Below are positions 1 to 10,532 of a stretch of DNA of 64,000 nucleotides, in pieces. How positions within the stretch are numbered: position 1 is the first letter of the stretch; each line of letters starts with the position of its first letter. The notes under the pieces are model-generated. The model saw nothing but the letters and a program-made list of their open reading frames with translations, was not told where the DNA came from and ran no database searches. The position numbers were made by a program, and so were the translations under genes. The DNA comes from Maratus speciosus (taxonomy: Eukaryota; Arthropoda; Arachnida; Araneae; Salticidae), in assembly GCA_963932465.1 (NCBI GenBank), contig OZ010792.1:283757836-283821835 (forward strand), written 5' to 3'.

Positions 1-558
1 GGGTAAATGGATCTACATGTTCTTCCTGTATTTCTGATTTAATCCATATATGTGACTGATGGTCTGAACTTCATGTCGTTAAAAAGACGCATATTTTGTG
101 TGACTTGTCAACTTAAGTTTGTGCCGAAACTTATAAATAGAAAAGTAAAATTAAATTTTAATAAGAGCTTTAAGATACACATCTCTCAGTTTGAGAGTTT
201 TAGTTACAAGTGAAAGTAGAGGAAAAATACATGAATAAAATATTATTAGCAATAAAGAACAGGAAATTAATTCCATAAATCAGCATAACAAATAATTTGC
301 ATCAATATTTATATTAATGGTATTTTAAAATTAGAGTTAATAAATGTCTTATAGTTCTTGAGTATTGCAAAATGTTTATAATAAAATATCTGTTTACGAT
401 TGTGCAATCACTTTTCAATTTCACTTCCTTCTTTCAGATCATAAACACTTTCGATAATTACTTTTGTAAATCACATTTGACACATGAAAAACAATTTACT
501 TCGCTTAATTATTTTAATGTCCTTGTTTGGAGATTATATTTCACAATATCTGTCAACA
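1..558 (-). repeat. 3' LTR of the outer copia element (partial)
   Basis: Positions 1-558 align without net gaps to 10699-11256 (offset 10698). The LTR edge is the CAACA at 554-558, which reads TGTTG on the minus strand. About 165 bases of the LTR lie outside the window if the right copy is full length. Confidence 0.92.
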
Positions 559-572
559 ATTCCCCCCTTAAT
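559..572 (-). promoter_or_regulatory. Polypurine tract of the outer copia element
   Basis: On the minus strand a purine run with six G's (gattaaggggggaat) abuts the TGTTG start of the LTR. This is the expected position of the plus-strand primer of an LTR retrotransposon. Confidence 0.75.
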
Positions 573-1866
573 CTCCTAACGAGGATTGTTCTGTAATTTC
601 AGTTTGTTTCTATTATTTAGAAATTCATTCTTGGGCTCTGGTTTCGTAAGTATGTCCGCCGTCATTGACTTGCTTGGGCAATAACGCAATTCAATAATTT
701 TATCTTCTTTCAGCTGTTTAATCACATTATATTTGATATCAATATGCTTCGATTTATTAGAAAACTTTTCGGATTCTATCATTTTTATGCAAGATTTATT
801 ATCTTCATAAATTACTATAGGCAATCTTTGCGGTATATCAAGATCTTCTAATAGTTTTAGCAGCCATATCAATTCTTGTGTTGCGCTCGCCACTGCTACG
901 AACTCTGCCTCTGCAGATGATTGTGCGACACACGTTTGTCGTTTCGTTATCCACTGTATTGGATTCTTTCCTAAAAGGAATAAATTGCCTGTTGTCGATC
1001 TTCTTGTTTTTATATCTCCACCCCAATCTGCATCAGTATATACTTCCAGGATGGGTGGTTCTTCTGTGCTAATTACTAAATTTAAGTCTTTTGTTGAATA
1101 GAGATATCTTATTAATCTTTTAACACCTTTCCAATCTCTTTCAGAGGGCGTTTCGTTTTTTCTACTCAATATGTTTAACCCTACTAAAATATCGGGCCTA
1201 CTTATTGTAGCAACATATAACAGCGCACCTATTGCTGGTCGGTACTTAGTGTTGTTTGGCATTTGTGTTTCCTCATTGTCTAATCGTTGAAAGCCTGTTT
1301 CCATTGGAGTGCCGTATGGCTTAGAATCTTCTAAATTGATTTTTTTTTTGCAATTTCTATTATTTTTGCTGTTTGATTTAGTTTAAAGCCGTTGTGAGTC
1401 TTTTGTATTTTTATCCCGAGGTAATTGGAAATTTGACCTAAATCTTCAAGTGCGTACTTAGATTTTAGTTTATCTATTATCTCATTTATATTTTCATCTT
1501 TTCCTGCGATGAGAATATCATCTACGTATACTGCTATATAAACCGTGTTTTCTCCTTCTTTTCTTATAAATAAACAATTGTCAGCATTGCTCTGTTTAAA
1601 TTTTAATTCCTTTAGTGTTTCACTAATGTTTGAATACCATGCTCTTGCAGCTTGTTTTAGCCCATATAGGGCCTTTTTAAACTTACAAACCTTATTGGGT
1701 TCTCTAGTGTTTATATACCCTTTAGGTTGTGATACATAGACATTTTCTTCCAATTCACCATGTAAGAATGCAGTTTTGATGTCAATCTGCCTAATATTGA
1801 GATTGTGGTATGCTGCGGCGGTTATGAAGACTCTTAAACTTGTATGGGAAACTACTGCCGCATAAG
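559..1866 (-). pseudogene. Outer copia RT (part) and RNase H, frameshifted
   Basis: This is the C-terminal part of the outer element's pol. From the right edge it carries the rest of the RT palm, including YVDDI near 1516-1530, then a linker and RNase H (ADWGGD, SSAEAEF, YEDNKSC, ADILTKP blocks). The frame breaks in a run of ten A's (minus strand, 1340-1349): upstream RT is in one frame and METGFQRLD onwards in another, so one base has been lost or two gained. The reading frame at 1866 matches the frame entering at 7743 if the 5-bp target duplication is counted once, showing that the inner element split an open frame. The coding ends at a stop at 576-578, close to the polypurine tract. Confidence 0.9.
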
Positions 1867-2688
1867 TGATGGATTTATAACCCTCTCAGATATGAACAGT
1901 AAACTACTTTAGAAACATTATACAAGCAATAACTTTCAAGGACATAACACTTTAAAATACTCGAACTAATTTAGTAGCAGTAAACCAATTCATAATCATC
2001 TTAGATATCATTAACTGATTTCAAAACAGGAAGCAATTCAAGAATACAAACATTTGAACACATAAATAAATACATTAAGTAATAATAAATCATTCTGCAA
2101 TAAACAAACTTTCAGATTATTGCTAAATCATCCTACTCAAGATAAACAATGATATTAATATGTGAAATATGTTCGCGAAATTTGTTTTAATATCAACCCA
2201 CGCATGCTGCAGCTGTCTGACGTCATCAAAAGAACTCTGACTCAAAAAAAAAACTCTTTTTATTATTAAGTTAGTTGCTCTGTTTATCTCAATCAATAGA
2301 GATGTAATAAAAAATTGTTGCTGCAAAAAGCAGCATTACGTAAAGTTTAAACCAAAATGTAAACTTAGTTATACCAATATAATTTTCTTAAATCAAAGAA
2401 AAGTGTCAAGAGTGGAATCATTTATAAATAATACAAAATATTAATCATCCATTTTTCTTTCCACTTGTCTATACAATATAGGATTCTATGCGATATGGAT
2501 ATACACCCGTGCGAAGCCGAAGCCTGAGGAATTGCTAAGCAACAACATAAAGGTAAGACATTACCTATATTATTATTATATTTAAATATAATTTAATGGC
2601 CAGAAACTAAACAAAATATTTATTTATTTATCTAAGTACTAGTGCGCATAACCTGCTGTGCAGAGCAGAGGTGGCTTTTTTGCCAACA
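1867..2688 (+). repeat. 5' LTR of the inner copia element
   Basis: Begins TGATGGATTT and ends GCCAACA, with TG...CA ends. It is nearly identical to 6923-7742 and is preceded by the target duplication ataag. U3/R/U5 borders cannot be fixed by eye. Confidence 0.95.
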
Positions 2689-2973
2689 ATCTGATTATGA
2701 GACCGAAAAGGTCTGTATTTAGTAGGTAAATAATATGTGAAAAGAAAAAACTACTGGCCATACATGTGTGCACATTAAAAAGAAATTGAAAATTATTGAA
2801 AATATAGTTAGTTGATGATAAAATAAATATTGTGCATTTTTTTGTTAATATATATGAAATGTTAAACAATTGAAAAAAAAAAAAATAAAACTAGATATAT
2901 AATAAGAAGTTTTATATAGAATAAAATAAAAACAGCAATTCCTCACATAAGTAAAACTTAAATAACTAGAAAA
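2689..2973 (+). other. 5' leader of the inner copia element with primer-binding site
   Basis: Directly after the LTR comes atctgattatgagaccgaaa. Nearly the same string (on the minus strand) follows the outer element's LTR at 10505-10532, so it is the likely primer-binding site; I do not know which tRNA it pairs with. The remainder is A/T-rich leader up to the gag ATG. Confidence 0.6.
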
Positions 2974-5202
2974 ATGGCCGCATCACGGGAGATACAGTTA
3001 GTAGAAAAACTAAACGAGAGTAACTACGGAAATTGGAAATTTAAAACTGAAATGTTACTGATTAGAGAAGACTTGTTCAACGTAATTAGCGAAGATACTC
3101 CCACGCCAATCACGACCGATTGGGAGAAAAAGGACAAGAAAGCCAGAGCGATAATAAATCTATCAATTGAAGGTTCACAAATCGTCCATGTAAAAGGGCT
3201 TACCACAGCCAAAGACACATGGAATGCACTTAAAACGATACACGAACGGGCGAACCTCTCTAGTAAATTATTTTTGTTAAGAAAGCTTTATGGAGCCAAG
3301 CTCCAAGAAAAAGGAAACTTAATTAAACATATAACATACATTCTAGAACTAATAGACAAACTCTCAGCGATCGGGGAAACAATTAGCGACTCCCATCTTT
3401 CAGCTTTATTGCTGTGTTCGCTACCCCCTAGTTATAATACTTTGATCACTGCACTTGAATCACGAAATGAAGACGAGCTTACACCACAATTTATTAGAAG
3501 TAAATTAACAGATGAGTACAATAGAAGGGTCGAAAACACAGACCGGGGTGAAAATTCAACAAAAGCGTTTAAAACGCAGAAAAGATTTCCTAATGATAAC
3601 TTTAAAAAAGATAAACAGTGCACGTACTGCAAATTGAGAAATCACACGTACAGAGAATGTTGGCATTTGAAAAATCGAAACAATCACCCAAATACACAAA
3701 AACAACAACAAACATACAAAAACAAACATTACTCATCATCGTTGTGTTATCAACAATCTGATAACCAGATAGGAAACACCGACCGCGAATCAGTAGACAA
3801 GAGAAATTATAGAACGGAAACAAAACCAGATCAAGGCAGCGACGCAGCCTTTCTAATAGACAAAGCAGGAAAACAAACCTGGATTATTGATTCTGGTTCA
3901 TCTTCACATATCCTAAACAATAAAGATGACTTTACTAAATTAAATGACACCGAAAAAACAACGGTCATAATTGCCAACGGAAAAACTCTAAACTCGCTAG
4001 GTACAGGAGAAACTACATTCACGACGCAAACATCCGATGGAGGCATAAATAAAATTACGTTGAAAGAAGTGTTATATGTACCGGAGCTAGAATCTAATTT
4101 AATTTCAGTAAGTAAAGCCACAAAGAATGGGTATAAATTATTTTTTGATAAAGATCGATGCACGCTGTCCCGAAATTGGAAAATCTATTTGGAGGCAAAA
4201 ATGAAAAATAACCTATACGAAGTTGAATTATTAGAAAATGCTGATAGGAATATAGTAAATATGGCACATGAATGCAAAAGTAAAGACTGCCTGGAACTTT
4301 GGCACAAACGCCTAGGGCATAGAAATTATAATTCCATAAAGGAAATGGTTAAAGATGATTTAGCCTATGGCATAAAACTAAATAATTGCAATCATGGAAC
4401 AACATGCGAAACATGCATACAAACAAAAACAAGCGATGCTCCCTATCCCAAAACAGTGTATAGAAACAAAACAGGTAGAGTACTCGATCTAGTGCACACG
4501 GACGTATGCACAGCGATAGGAACCCCCACAATAGGCGGTAAAACAATGTTTGTAACTTTCATTGACGACTACTCTAGATTTACTGTAATATACTTATTAA
4601 AACATAAAGATGAAGTACAGGATAAACTAATCGACTATATAGCTATGGTTCGAAACCAGTTCGGGATATATCCGAAAGCAATAAGATCGGATAACGGGGG
4701 AGAGTACATAAATAGTGGGATAGAGAATTACCTAAGAAAAAGGGGTATTAAACATCAATTAACCGTGCCGTATTGCCCGAGCCAAAATGGCATTGCGGAG
4801 AGAAAAAATAGGTCGCTATTAGACATGACTAGAAGCCTACTCAGAGAAGCAGATCTGCCACAAAGATTTTGGGGAGAAGCAATTAACACCGCGAATCCTT
4901 TACAGAATCGCTTACCAACAAGATCGACAAATAAAACCCCATTTGAGCTATGGTTTAATCGCAAACCAAATTTACACTATTTGCGAACATTCGGATGCAA
5001 AGCTTACGTATACGTGAATAAACAACATCGAGGAAAATTGGACGACAGGGCTCAGGAAGGGATTTTTGTAGGATACGATAACAACTCAAAAGGATATCGC
5101 GTATACACTAAAGAAAATAAAATTGTAATTGGCAGAACAGTGAAATTCATAGAAAATAGTAAAATTAACCTAAAAGAAAATAAAGAGACAGAAAACTCAT
5201 GA
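2974..5202 (+). CDS. Copia gag-protease-integrase polyprotein (N-terminal part)
   Basis: 742 aa. Gag occupies about the first 200 residues, beginning MAASREIQLVEKLN and including the copia gag-type helical region. A CCHC zinc knuckle (CTYCKLRNHTYREC, CX2CX4HX4C) starts near residue 215. The aspartic protease active site is IIDSGSSSH near residue 306. The integrase HHCC zinc domain spans about 445-485 (HKRLGHRNY to CETC). The catalytic core follows with Asp in VHTDVC, Asp in RSDNGGEY and Glu in IAERKNRS, then the integrase C-terminal GKLDDRAQEGIFVGYD block. The frame ends in TGA soon after, whereas copia elements normally read straight through into RT; the continuation is one base out of frame. 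Start chosen at the ATG in AAAATGGCC, which aligns with the outer element's gag start. Confidence 0.93.
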   Translation: MAASREIQLVEKLNESNYGNWKFKTEMLLIREDLFNVISEDTPTPITTDWEKKDKKARAIINLSIEGSQIVHVKGLTTAKDTWNALKTIHERANLSSKLFLLRKLYGAKLQEKGNLIKHITYILELIDKLSAIGETISDSHLSALLLCSLPPSYNTLITALESRNEDELTPQFIRSKLTDEYNRRVENTDRGENSTKAFKTQKRFPNDNFKKDKQCTYCKLRNHTYRECWHLKNRNNHPNTQKQQQTYKNKHYSSSLCYQQSDNQIGNTDRESVDKRNYRTETKPDQGSDAAFLIDKAGKQTWIIDSGSSSHILNNKDDFTKLNDTEKTTVIIANGKTLNSLGTGETTFTTQTSDGGINKITLKEVLYVPELESNLISVSKATKNGYKLFFDKDRCTLSRNWKIYLEAKMKNNLYEVELLENADRNIVNMAHECKSKDCLELWHKRLGHRNYNSIKEMVKDDLAYGIKLNNCNHGTTCETCIQTKTSDAPYPKTVYRNKTGRVLDLVHTDVCTAIGTPTIGGKTMFVTFIDDYSRFTVIYLLKHKDEVQDKLIDYIAMVRNQFGIYPKAIRSDNGGEYINSGIENYLRKRGIKHQLTVPYCPSQNGIAERKNRSLLDMTRSLLREADLPQRFWGEAINTANPLQNRLPTRSTNKTPFELWFNRKPNLHYLRTFGCKAYVYVNKQHRGKLDDRAQEGIFVGYDNNSKGYRVYTKENKIVIGRTVKFIENSKINLKENKETENS

Positions 5203-6925
5203 CGACAAACATTACATTGAAACAGAGATAAACAACACAACCGAAGAACCAACCACGTCCAAACAACCGACCAATGAACCAAGAAGATCCGAAAGATCGA
5301 ACAGGGGGGTACCACCAGACAGATATGCCTGTTATGTAAAAAATGATGATATGACAGAACCCACTAGTTGGAATGAAATACTGGAAATAAATAACCCCAA
5401 AGAAAAGGAAAATTGGCTTAAAGCCACACAAGCGGAAATCAATTCGCTGAGAAAACACAACACATGGGAATTAGTGAATCCTCCACCTAACAAAAAGGTT
5501 ATAGGTTGCAAATGGATATTCAAAAAGAAATTAGACAGTTACGGAAACACTCAAAAGTACAAAGCACGTTTAGTAGCCAAAGGGTTTAGTCAAAAATATG
5601 GGGAAAACTATGACGAGACTTTCGCCCCAGTAGTGTCACAAACAACTGTGAGAACATTTTTGACAGTAGCCGCACATAAGCAGTTGAACGTGCGACACGT
5701 AGATATCGACACAGCCTTTCTCTACGGTGAGTTAGAAGACGAAGTCTACATGAAACAACCGGAGGGTTACATTGAGAAAAATTCAGAAAACAAAATCTGT
5801 AAATTGAAAAACTCGATCTATGGACTCAAACAGGCAGCCAGAAATTGGAATAAAAAAATCGCACAATCTCTAAAAAATTTAAACTTTCAACAAAGCACCG
5901 TGGACTCATGTCTATATACACGAAAAGAAAACAAAACTTCAACTTACGTAATAGTGTATGTAGACGACATTTTGATAGGCGGTGAAAACGAAACGATTGA
6001 AGACATAATAAAATCTTTAAAGGAAGAATTTGCATTAAAGGACCTTGGGGAAGTAGCTCACTATTTAGGCATGGAAATAAAGAAATCAGAAAACGGGTAT
6101 AAACTGAATCAAAGACTAAAAATAGAAGAACTTGCAAGAAAATTTAATTTAGAAAACGCAAAACCTGTAAGCACTCCTATGGATGCCGGTTTTCACAAAT
6201 TAGAAGACGAAGAAAATTTATTACCCAACAATACGAAATTCAGACAAGCGATAGGATCGTTGTTATATATAGGAACCACTACGCGTCCAGACATATCAGC
6301 CGCTGTTAACATACTCAGCAGAAGATGTGAAAATCTGCGCCTAAAAGACTGGAACGGTGTGAAACGCATAATAAGTTACCTGAACACTACAAAATCGTTA
6401 AACCTCACCTTAAACATAAGTCACAATCCACAACTCATCGGTTTTTCTGACTCCGACTGGGCGGGGGACACACGAACCAGAAAATCAACTACCGGAAACC
6501 TATTCATGTTCGGAAACAGTCCCATTCAGTGGTACACGAAAAGGCAAAATTGCATTGCCTATTCATCGACAGAAGCTGAATTTGTAGCTGCAGCTAGTGC
6601 AGGACAGGAAATTGCCTGGCTGAGGAAATTATTAGCAGAACTCGACTTAAAACAAAATTTACCAGTAATACTATATGAAGACAACCAGAGCGTCATGAAG
6701 ATGGTGGGGAACGAAAAATTTTCAAAACGCACAAAACACATTGATGTGCGTTATCAAGCAATAAAAGAGATGAAAGAAGATGGAATACTGGATCTTCGTT
6801 ACTGCCCAACACAAGACATGACAGCAGACGCGCTGACCAAACCACTGGCCAAGCCTCAATTCCTGAAACATCGTGAATCCATGCAACTATTACCGGATGC
6901 ATCTGAGATGGTTAAGGAAGGGTGA
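5174..6925 (+). CDS. Copia RT-RNase H (C-terminal part, shifted frame)
   Basis: This open frame resumes in the +1 frame from about 5174; the first Met is at 5351. RT begins with the WNEILEINNPKEKENW block and RT motifs RLVAKGFSQ and DIDTAFLYG, with the catalytic YVDDI about 203 residues after that Met. RNase H follows with the SDSDWAGD, SSTEAEFVA and YEDNQS acidic blocks, then TADALTKPL. The stop codon TGA (6923-6925) is formed by the first bases of the 3' LTR, just after the polypurine tract gttaaggaaggg. No separate start is expected; the protein would be made by read-through of the polyprotein if the frame were intact. Confidence 0.9.
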   Translation, partial: KKIKRQKTHDDKHYIETEINNTTEEPTTSKQPTNEPRRSERSNRGVPPDRYACYVKNDDMTEPTSWNEILEINNPKEKENWLKATQAEINSLRKHNTWELVNPPPNKKVIGCKWIFKKKLDSYGNTQKYKARLVAKGFSQKYGENYDETFAPVVSQTTVRTFLTVAAHKQLNVRHVDIDTAFLYGELEDEVYMKQPEGYIEKNSENKICKLKNSIYGLKQAARNWNKKIAQSLKNLNFQQSTVDSCLYTRKENKTSTYVIVYVDDILIGGENETIEDIIKSLKEEFALKDLGEVAHYLGMEIKKSENGYKLNQRLKIEELARKFNLENAKPVSTPMDAGFHKLEDEENLLPNNTKFRQAIGSLLYIGTTTRPDISAAVNILSRRCENLRLKDWNGVKRIISYLNTTKSLNLTLNISHNPQLIGFSDSDWAGDTRTRKSTTGNLFMFGNSPIQWYTKRQNCIAYSSTEAEFVAAASAGQEIAWLRKLLAELDLKQNLPVILYEDNQSVMKMVGNEKFSKRTKHIDVRYQAIKEMKEDGILDLRYCPTQDMTADALTKPLAKPQFLKHRESMQLLPDASEMVKEG

Positions 6926-7742
6926 TGGATTTATAACCCTCTCAGATATGAACAGTAAACTACTTTAGAAACATTATACAAGCAATAACTTTCAAGGACA
7001 TAACACTTTAAAATACTTGAACTAATTTAGTAGCAGTAAATCAATTCATAATCCTCTTAGATATCATTAACTGATTTCAAAACAGGAAGCAATTCAAGAA
7101 TACAAACATTTGAACACATAAATAAATACATTAAGTAATAATAAATCATTCTGCAATAAACAAACTTTCAGATTATTGCTAAATCATCCTACTCAAGATA
7201 AACAATGATATTAATATGTGAAATATGTTCGCGAAATTTGTTTTAATATCAACCCACGCATGCTGCAGCTGTCTGACGTCATCAAAAGAACTCTGACTCA
7301 AAAAAATCTCTTTTTATTATTAAGTTAGTTGCTCTGTTTATCTCAATCAATAGAGATGTAATAAAAAATTGTTGCTGCAAAAAGCAGCATTACGTAAAGT
7401 TTAAACCAAAATGTAAACTTAGTTATACCAATATAATTTTCTTAAATCAAAGAAAAGTGTCAAGAGTGGAATCATTTATAAATAATACAAAATATTAATC
7501 ATCCATTTTTCTTTCCACTTGTCTATACAATATAGGATTCTATGCGATATGGATATACACCCGTGCGAAGCCGAAGCCTGAGGAATTGCTAAGCAACAAC
7601 ATAAAGGTAAGACATTACCTATATTATTATTATATTTAAATATAATTTAATGGCCAGAAACTAAACAAAATATTTATTTATTTATCTAAGTACTAGTGCG
7701 CATAACCTGCTGTGCAGAGCAGAGGTGGCTTTTTTGCCAACA
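6923..7742 (+). repeat. 3' LTR of the inner copia element
   Basis: Same sequence as 1867-2688 with TG...CA ends. It is preceded by a polypurine tract (6911-6922) and followed by the target duplication ataag at 7743-7747. Confidence 0.95.
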
Positions 7743-8863
7743 ATAAGTTGCATCGAAATCTACTCCGTATTTTTCTCTAAATCCTTGTGCGACCAATCTC
7801 GCTTTGTAACGCTTGATTTTTCCGAATTCGTCATATTTCGCTTTAAAAGTCCATTTCGATCCAATTACTCTTGCTCCTTGTGGGGGATCAACTAAACACC
7901 AGGTTTCATTTTTATTAAGGAAATTCATTTCCTCTTCTGTTGCTTTTATCCAGTTCTGTTTTTCTATAGGATTTTCTGTACTCATCATATCTTCCCAACT
8001 GTTAGGTACATATACTGGATCGTGCCGGACTGCATAAGAAAACCTGTCCGGCAGCACACTTCTATTGGTTCTTTCTGATCTTCTCACTTGTGGAATTTGT
8101 TGTTGTGACGCGGGTGGTGGACTTAGTTCATTTTGTGTTGGTGTCAGATCTATCTCCACTTCATTCGTGTCTTTCTGTTGTGTTTGTTTATTTGTTTCCG
8201 CGATTAATTTTCTTCTATTTAGATTTTCGTTAGTATCTGGATTATTTTTATTTTCTATAAATTTTACGCTTCTGGCCAATATTACTCTTCCGTCACTTGT
8301 ATAGATTCTGTACGCCTTAGAGCGACTGTCGTATCCGACAAAAGTGCCTTTTTCCGCTCTATTATCTAATTTTCCTCTCTTTAATTTGTGTATGTAGGCG
8401 TATGCAGTACAGCCAAAAACTTTGAGATACTTCAAATTTGGTTTCCTATTCATCCATAATTCATAGGATGTGGTGCTTACCGATTTTGAAGGTAGCCGGT
8501 TCTGTAAGTGATTCGCGGTACATATGGCTTCCCCCTATAATTTGTGCGGGAGATTTGCTTCATTTAGCATACTTCTAACCATATCTAGTAGCGACCTATT
8601 TTTACGCTCTGCGACACCGTTTTGGCTTGGGTTAAAAGGTACGGTAAGCTGATGATGAATCTCATTCTCTTTTAGATATTTTTCTATTTCGTTACCCGTA
8701 TATTCACCACCGTTGTCCGATCTGATCTCAGTAGACATTTTTCCGAATTTGTTTTTCACCATTGAGACGTATTCTTTCAATTTTTCTGAAGCCTCACTTT
8801 TATTTGCCATTAAATAAATTACACAAAATCGTGTATAATCATCGATAAAAGTGACGAAGTATT
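7743..8863 (-). pseudogene. Outer copia integrase C-terminal half and RT N-terminal half
   Basis: On the minus strand from the G-run break it encodes the integrase core (VTFIDDYTRF, IRSDNGGEY, VAERKNRSLLD), then an in-frame TAG at 8535-8537 where the inner element has Trp in its FWGEAI block. The frame then continues through the integrase C-terminus (RGKLDNRAEKGTFVGYD), a polar linker, and the start of RT (WIKATEEEMNFL, ARLVAQGFREKYG). It stops abruptly at 7743, where the inner copia LTR begins. The Trp-to-TAG change fits a single G-to-A mutation. Confidence 0.9.
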
Positions 8864-10408
8864 CCCCCCCCCCCCGATTGTGGGTGTATTTATAGGGCCG
8901 CATACATCAGTATGGACTAACTCGAGCCTTTTTGTAGCTCTATATGCACCTGATTTGGGAAATGGGGTCTCGCTGATTTTTGACTTGATGCATTCCTCAC
9001 ATTTAGCATTATGTTTGCAGTTGTTGATTTTAATTCCCTCAACTAAGTTCTTTGATAACATGGACTTTATTGTGTCGTAGCTCCTATGCCCCATTCGCCT
9101 ATGCCACAAATCTATGCAATTTGCATTTGAGCAGTTGTAGGTGACATTTGCATAGTGTTTGTGATTTTCATTTTTACTAACATGTATTTCGTACAGATTG
9201 TTTTTAAGTTTACCTTGAAGTATAACGTCGCCTTCGTGAATTATATCACATTTATCTTTTTCAAATTTGACTTTGCAACCGTTTTTAGTTGCCCTACTCA
9301 CTGACAGCAGGTTAGTTTCTATGTCAGGAACGTATAGTACGTCACGCAATATAACTTGTTTGTTTTTATTTTCGATATGAATTATTACCTCTCCAGATCC
9401 ATATGAAATCAGTTTATTACCATTAGCGACTGTGACGTTTGTTTCATTATTATTTGTAATTTTGGTAAAAAAATCCTTTGAATTTACAATGTGACTGGAA
9501 CTGCCACTGTCCACTATAAAAGTGCCTTTATTTTCGGACTTTTCGGTTAGTAAAGCGACACTGTTGTTTTCATTTACTGCGTCTTTTCTTTCTTCAGGTT
9601 CCGCATTTTTATGTAAATTATTTTCTTCATAAACTAGTGATGTTGAATTGTTTTCATTTTTATGGTGTCTGTTATTAGTGTAACTGTTGTTGTTTTTCGT
9701 TTTTAGAAACCGACAGTCTTTATTTGGGTGGTTTTTCATTTTACAGTGTGAGCAGTACTTATTGCTGCCTCTTTTCTGTTCTGAATGATTAAATTTACCT
9801 TGAGTTTTATAGGCTTTATTGCTGTTTTCGGAATTTTCACTATTATCTACTCTCCGAGTATATTCGTCCGTAAGCTTGCTTTTTATAAATTGTACGGTTA
9901 ACTCAGCTTCATCTCTGGCCTCCAGGGCAATAACTAGGGTATCGTAGGACGGTGGCAACGAGCATAGCAGTAGTGCTGAAATGTGCGAGTCAGTTATGTT
10001 TTCCCCAATGGCTGACAGTTTATCCACTATCTCTAAAATTTTAGTAATGTGGGCTGTCATATTGCCACCTTCAGTTAATTTTGTACTGTACAGTTTTCGT
10101 AGCAAGTACAGCTTACTAGAGAGATTAGATCTCTCATGTATTTGTTTAAGTGCGTCCCATGTTTGCCTAGCTGTATTTAAATTTTTGACATGCACTATTT
10201 GACTGTCGTCAATGGACAAATTTATTAAAGCCCTAGCTTTTCTGTCTTTCTTGGTCCAAGCATCGTTCAATGGAGTGGGGGCCTCTTGCGTAATAACTTC
10301 AATAAGTTCATCCCGAATCAATAGCATTTCGACCTTGAACCGCCAATTTGTATAATTGTTGGCGTTCAATTTTTCAATGGTCGTGCTATCTTTTGTAGAA
10401 GAAGCCAT
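8864..10408 (-). pseudogene. Outer copia gag-protease-integrase N-terminal part
   Basis: This 5' coding part begins MASSTKDSTTIEKLN and is closely related to the inner element's gag. It has a CCHC knuckle (CSHCKMKNHPNKDC), protease site FIVDSGSSSH, and integrase zinc domain (HRRMGHRSYD to CEECIKSK), then reaches VHTDVC. The frame is lost in a run of twelve G's (minus strand, 8864-8875); the rest of integrase continues in another frame. The homopolymer location suggests replication slippage or a sequencing error. Confidence 0.9.
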
Positions 10409-10532
10409 AATGTTGCTAAGATTCGATCTATTTTTTTTTTATAAATTACCATATTGGATTACCAGATTTGTATTCTTATAAATTAGTGACGATGTTTTTA
10501 TTGAGAATTTTTTTTCAATCTCATAATCAATT
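10409..10532 (-). other. 5' leader of the outer copia element
   Basis: This 124-bp leader lies between LTR and gag. Next to the LTR the minus strand reads attgattatgagattgaaaa, matching the inner element's putative primer-binding site at most positions. This match is what I used to place the LTR edge at 10533. Confidence 0.55.

Larger units (their letters stand above)
1867..7742 (+). mobile_element. Inner Ty1/copia-type LTR retrotransposon, young insertion
   Basis: It is 5876 bp long with LTRs of 822 and 820 bp that differ at only about four sites plus an A-run length change. It is flanked by a perfect 5-bp duplication, ataag, at 1862-1866 and 7743-7747. It is inserted in opposite orientation in the RT region of the outer copia element. 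Gag-protease-integrase and RT-RNase H are present in copia order. One frameshift separates the two long open frames (between about 5174 and 5204), so this copy may be just dead, or the break may be a sequencing error. Confidence 0.97.
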
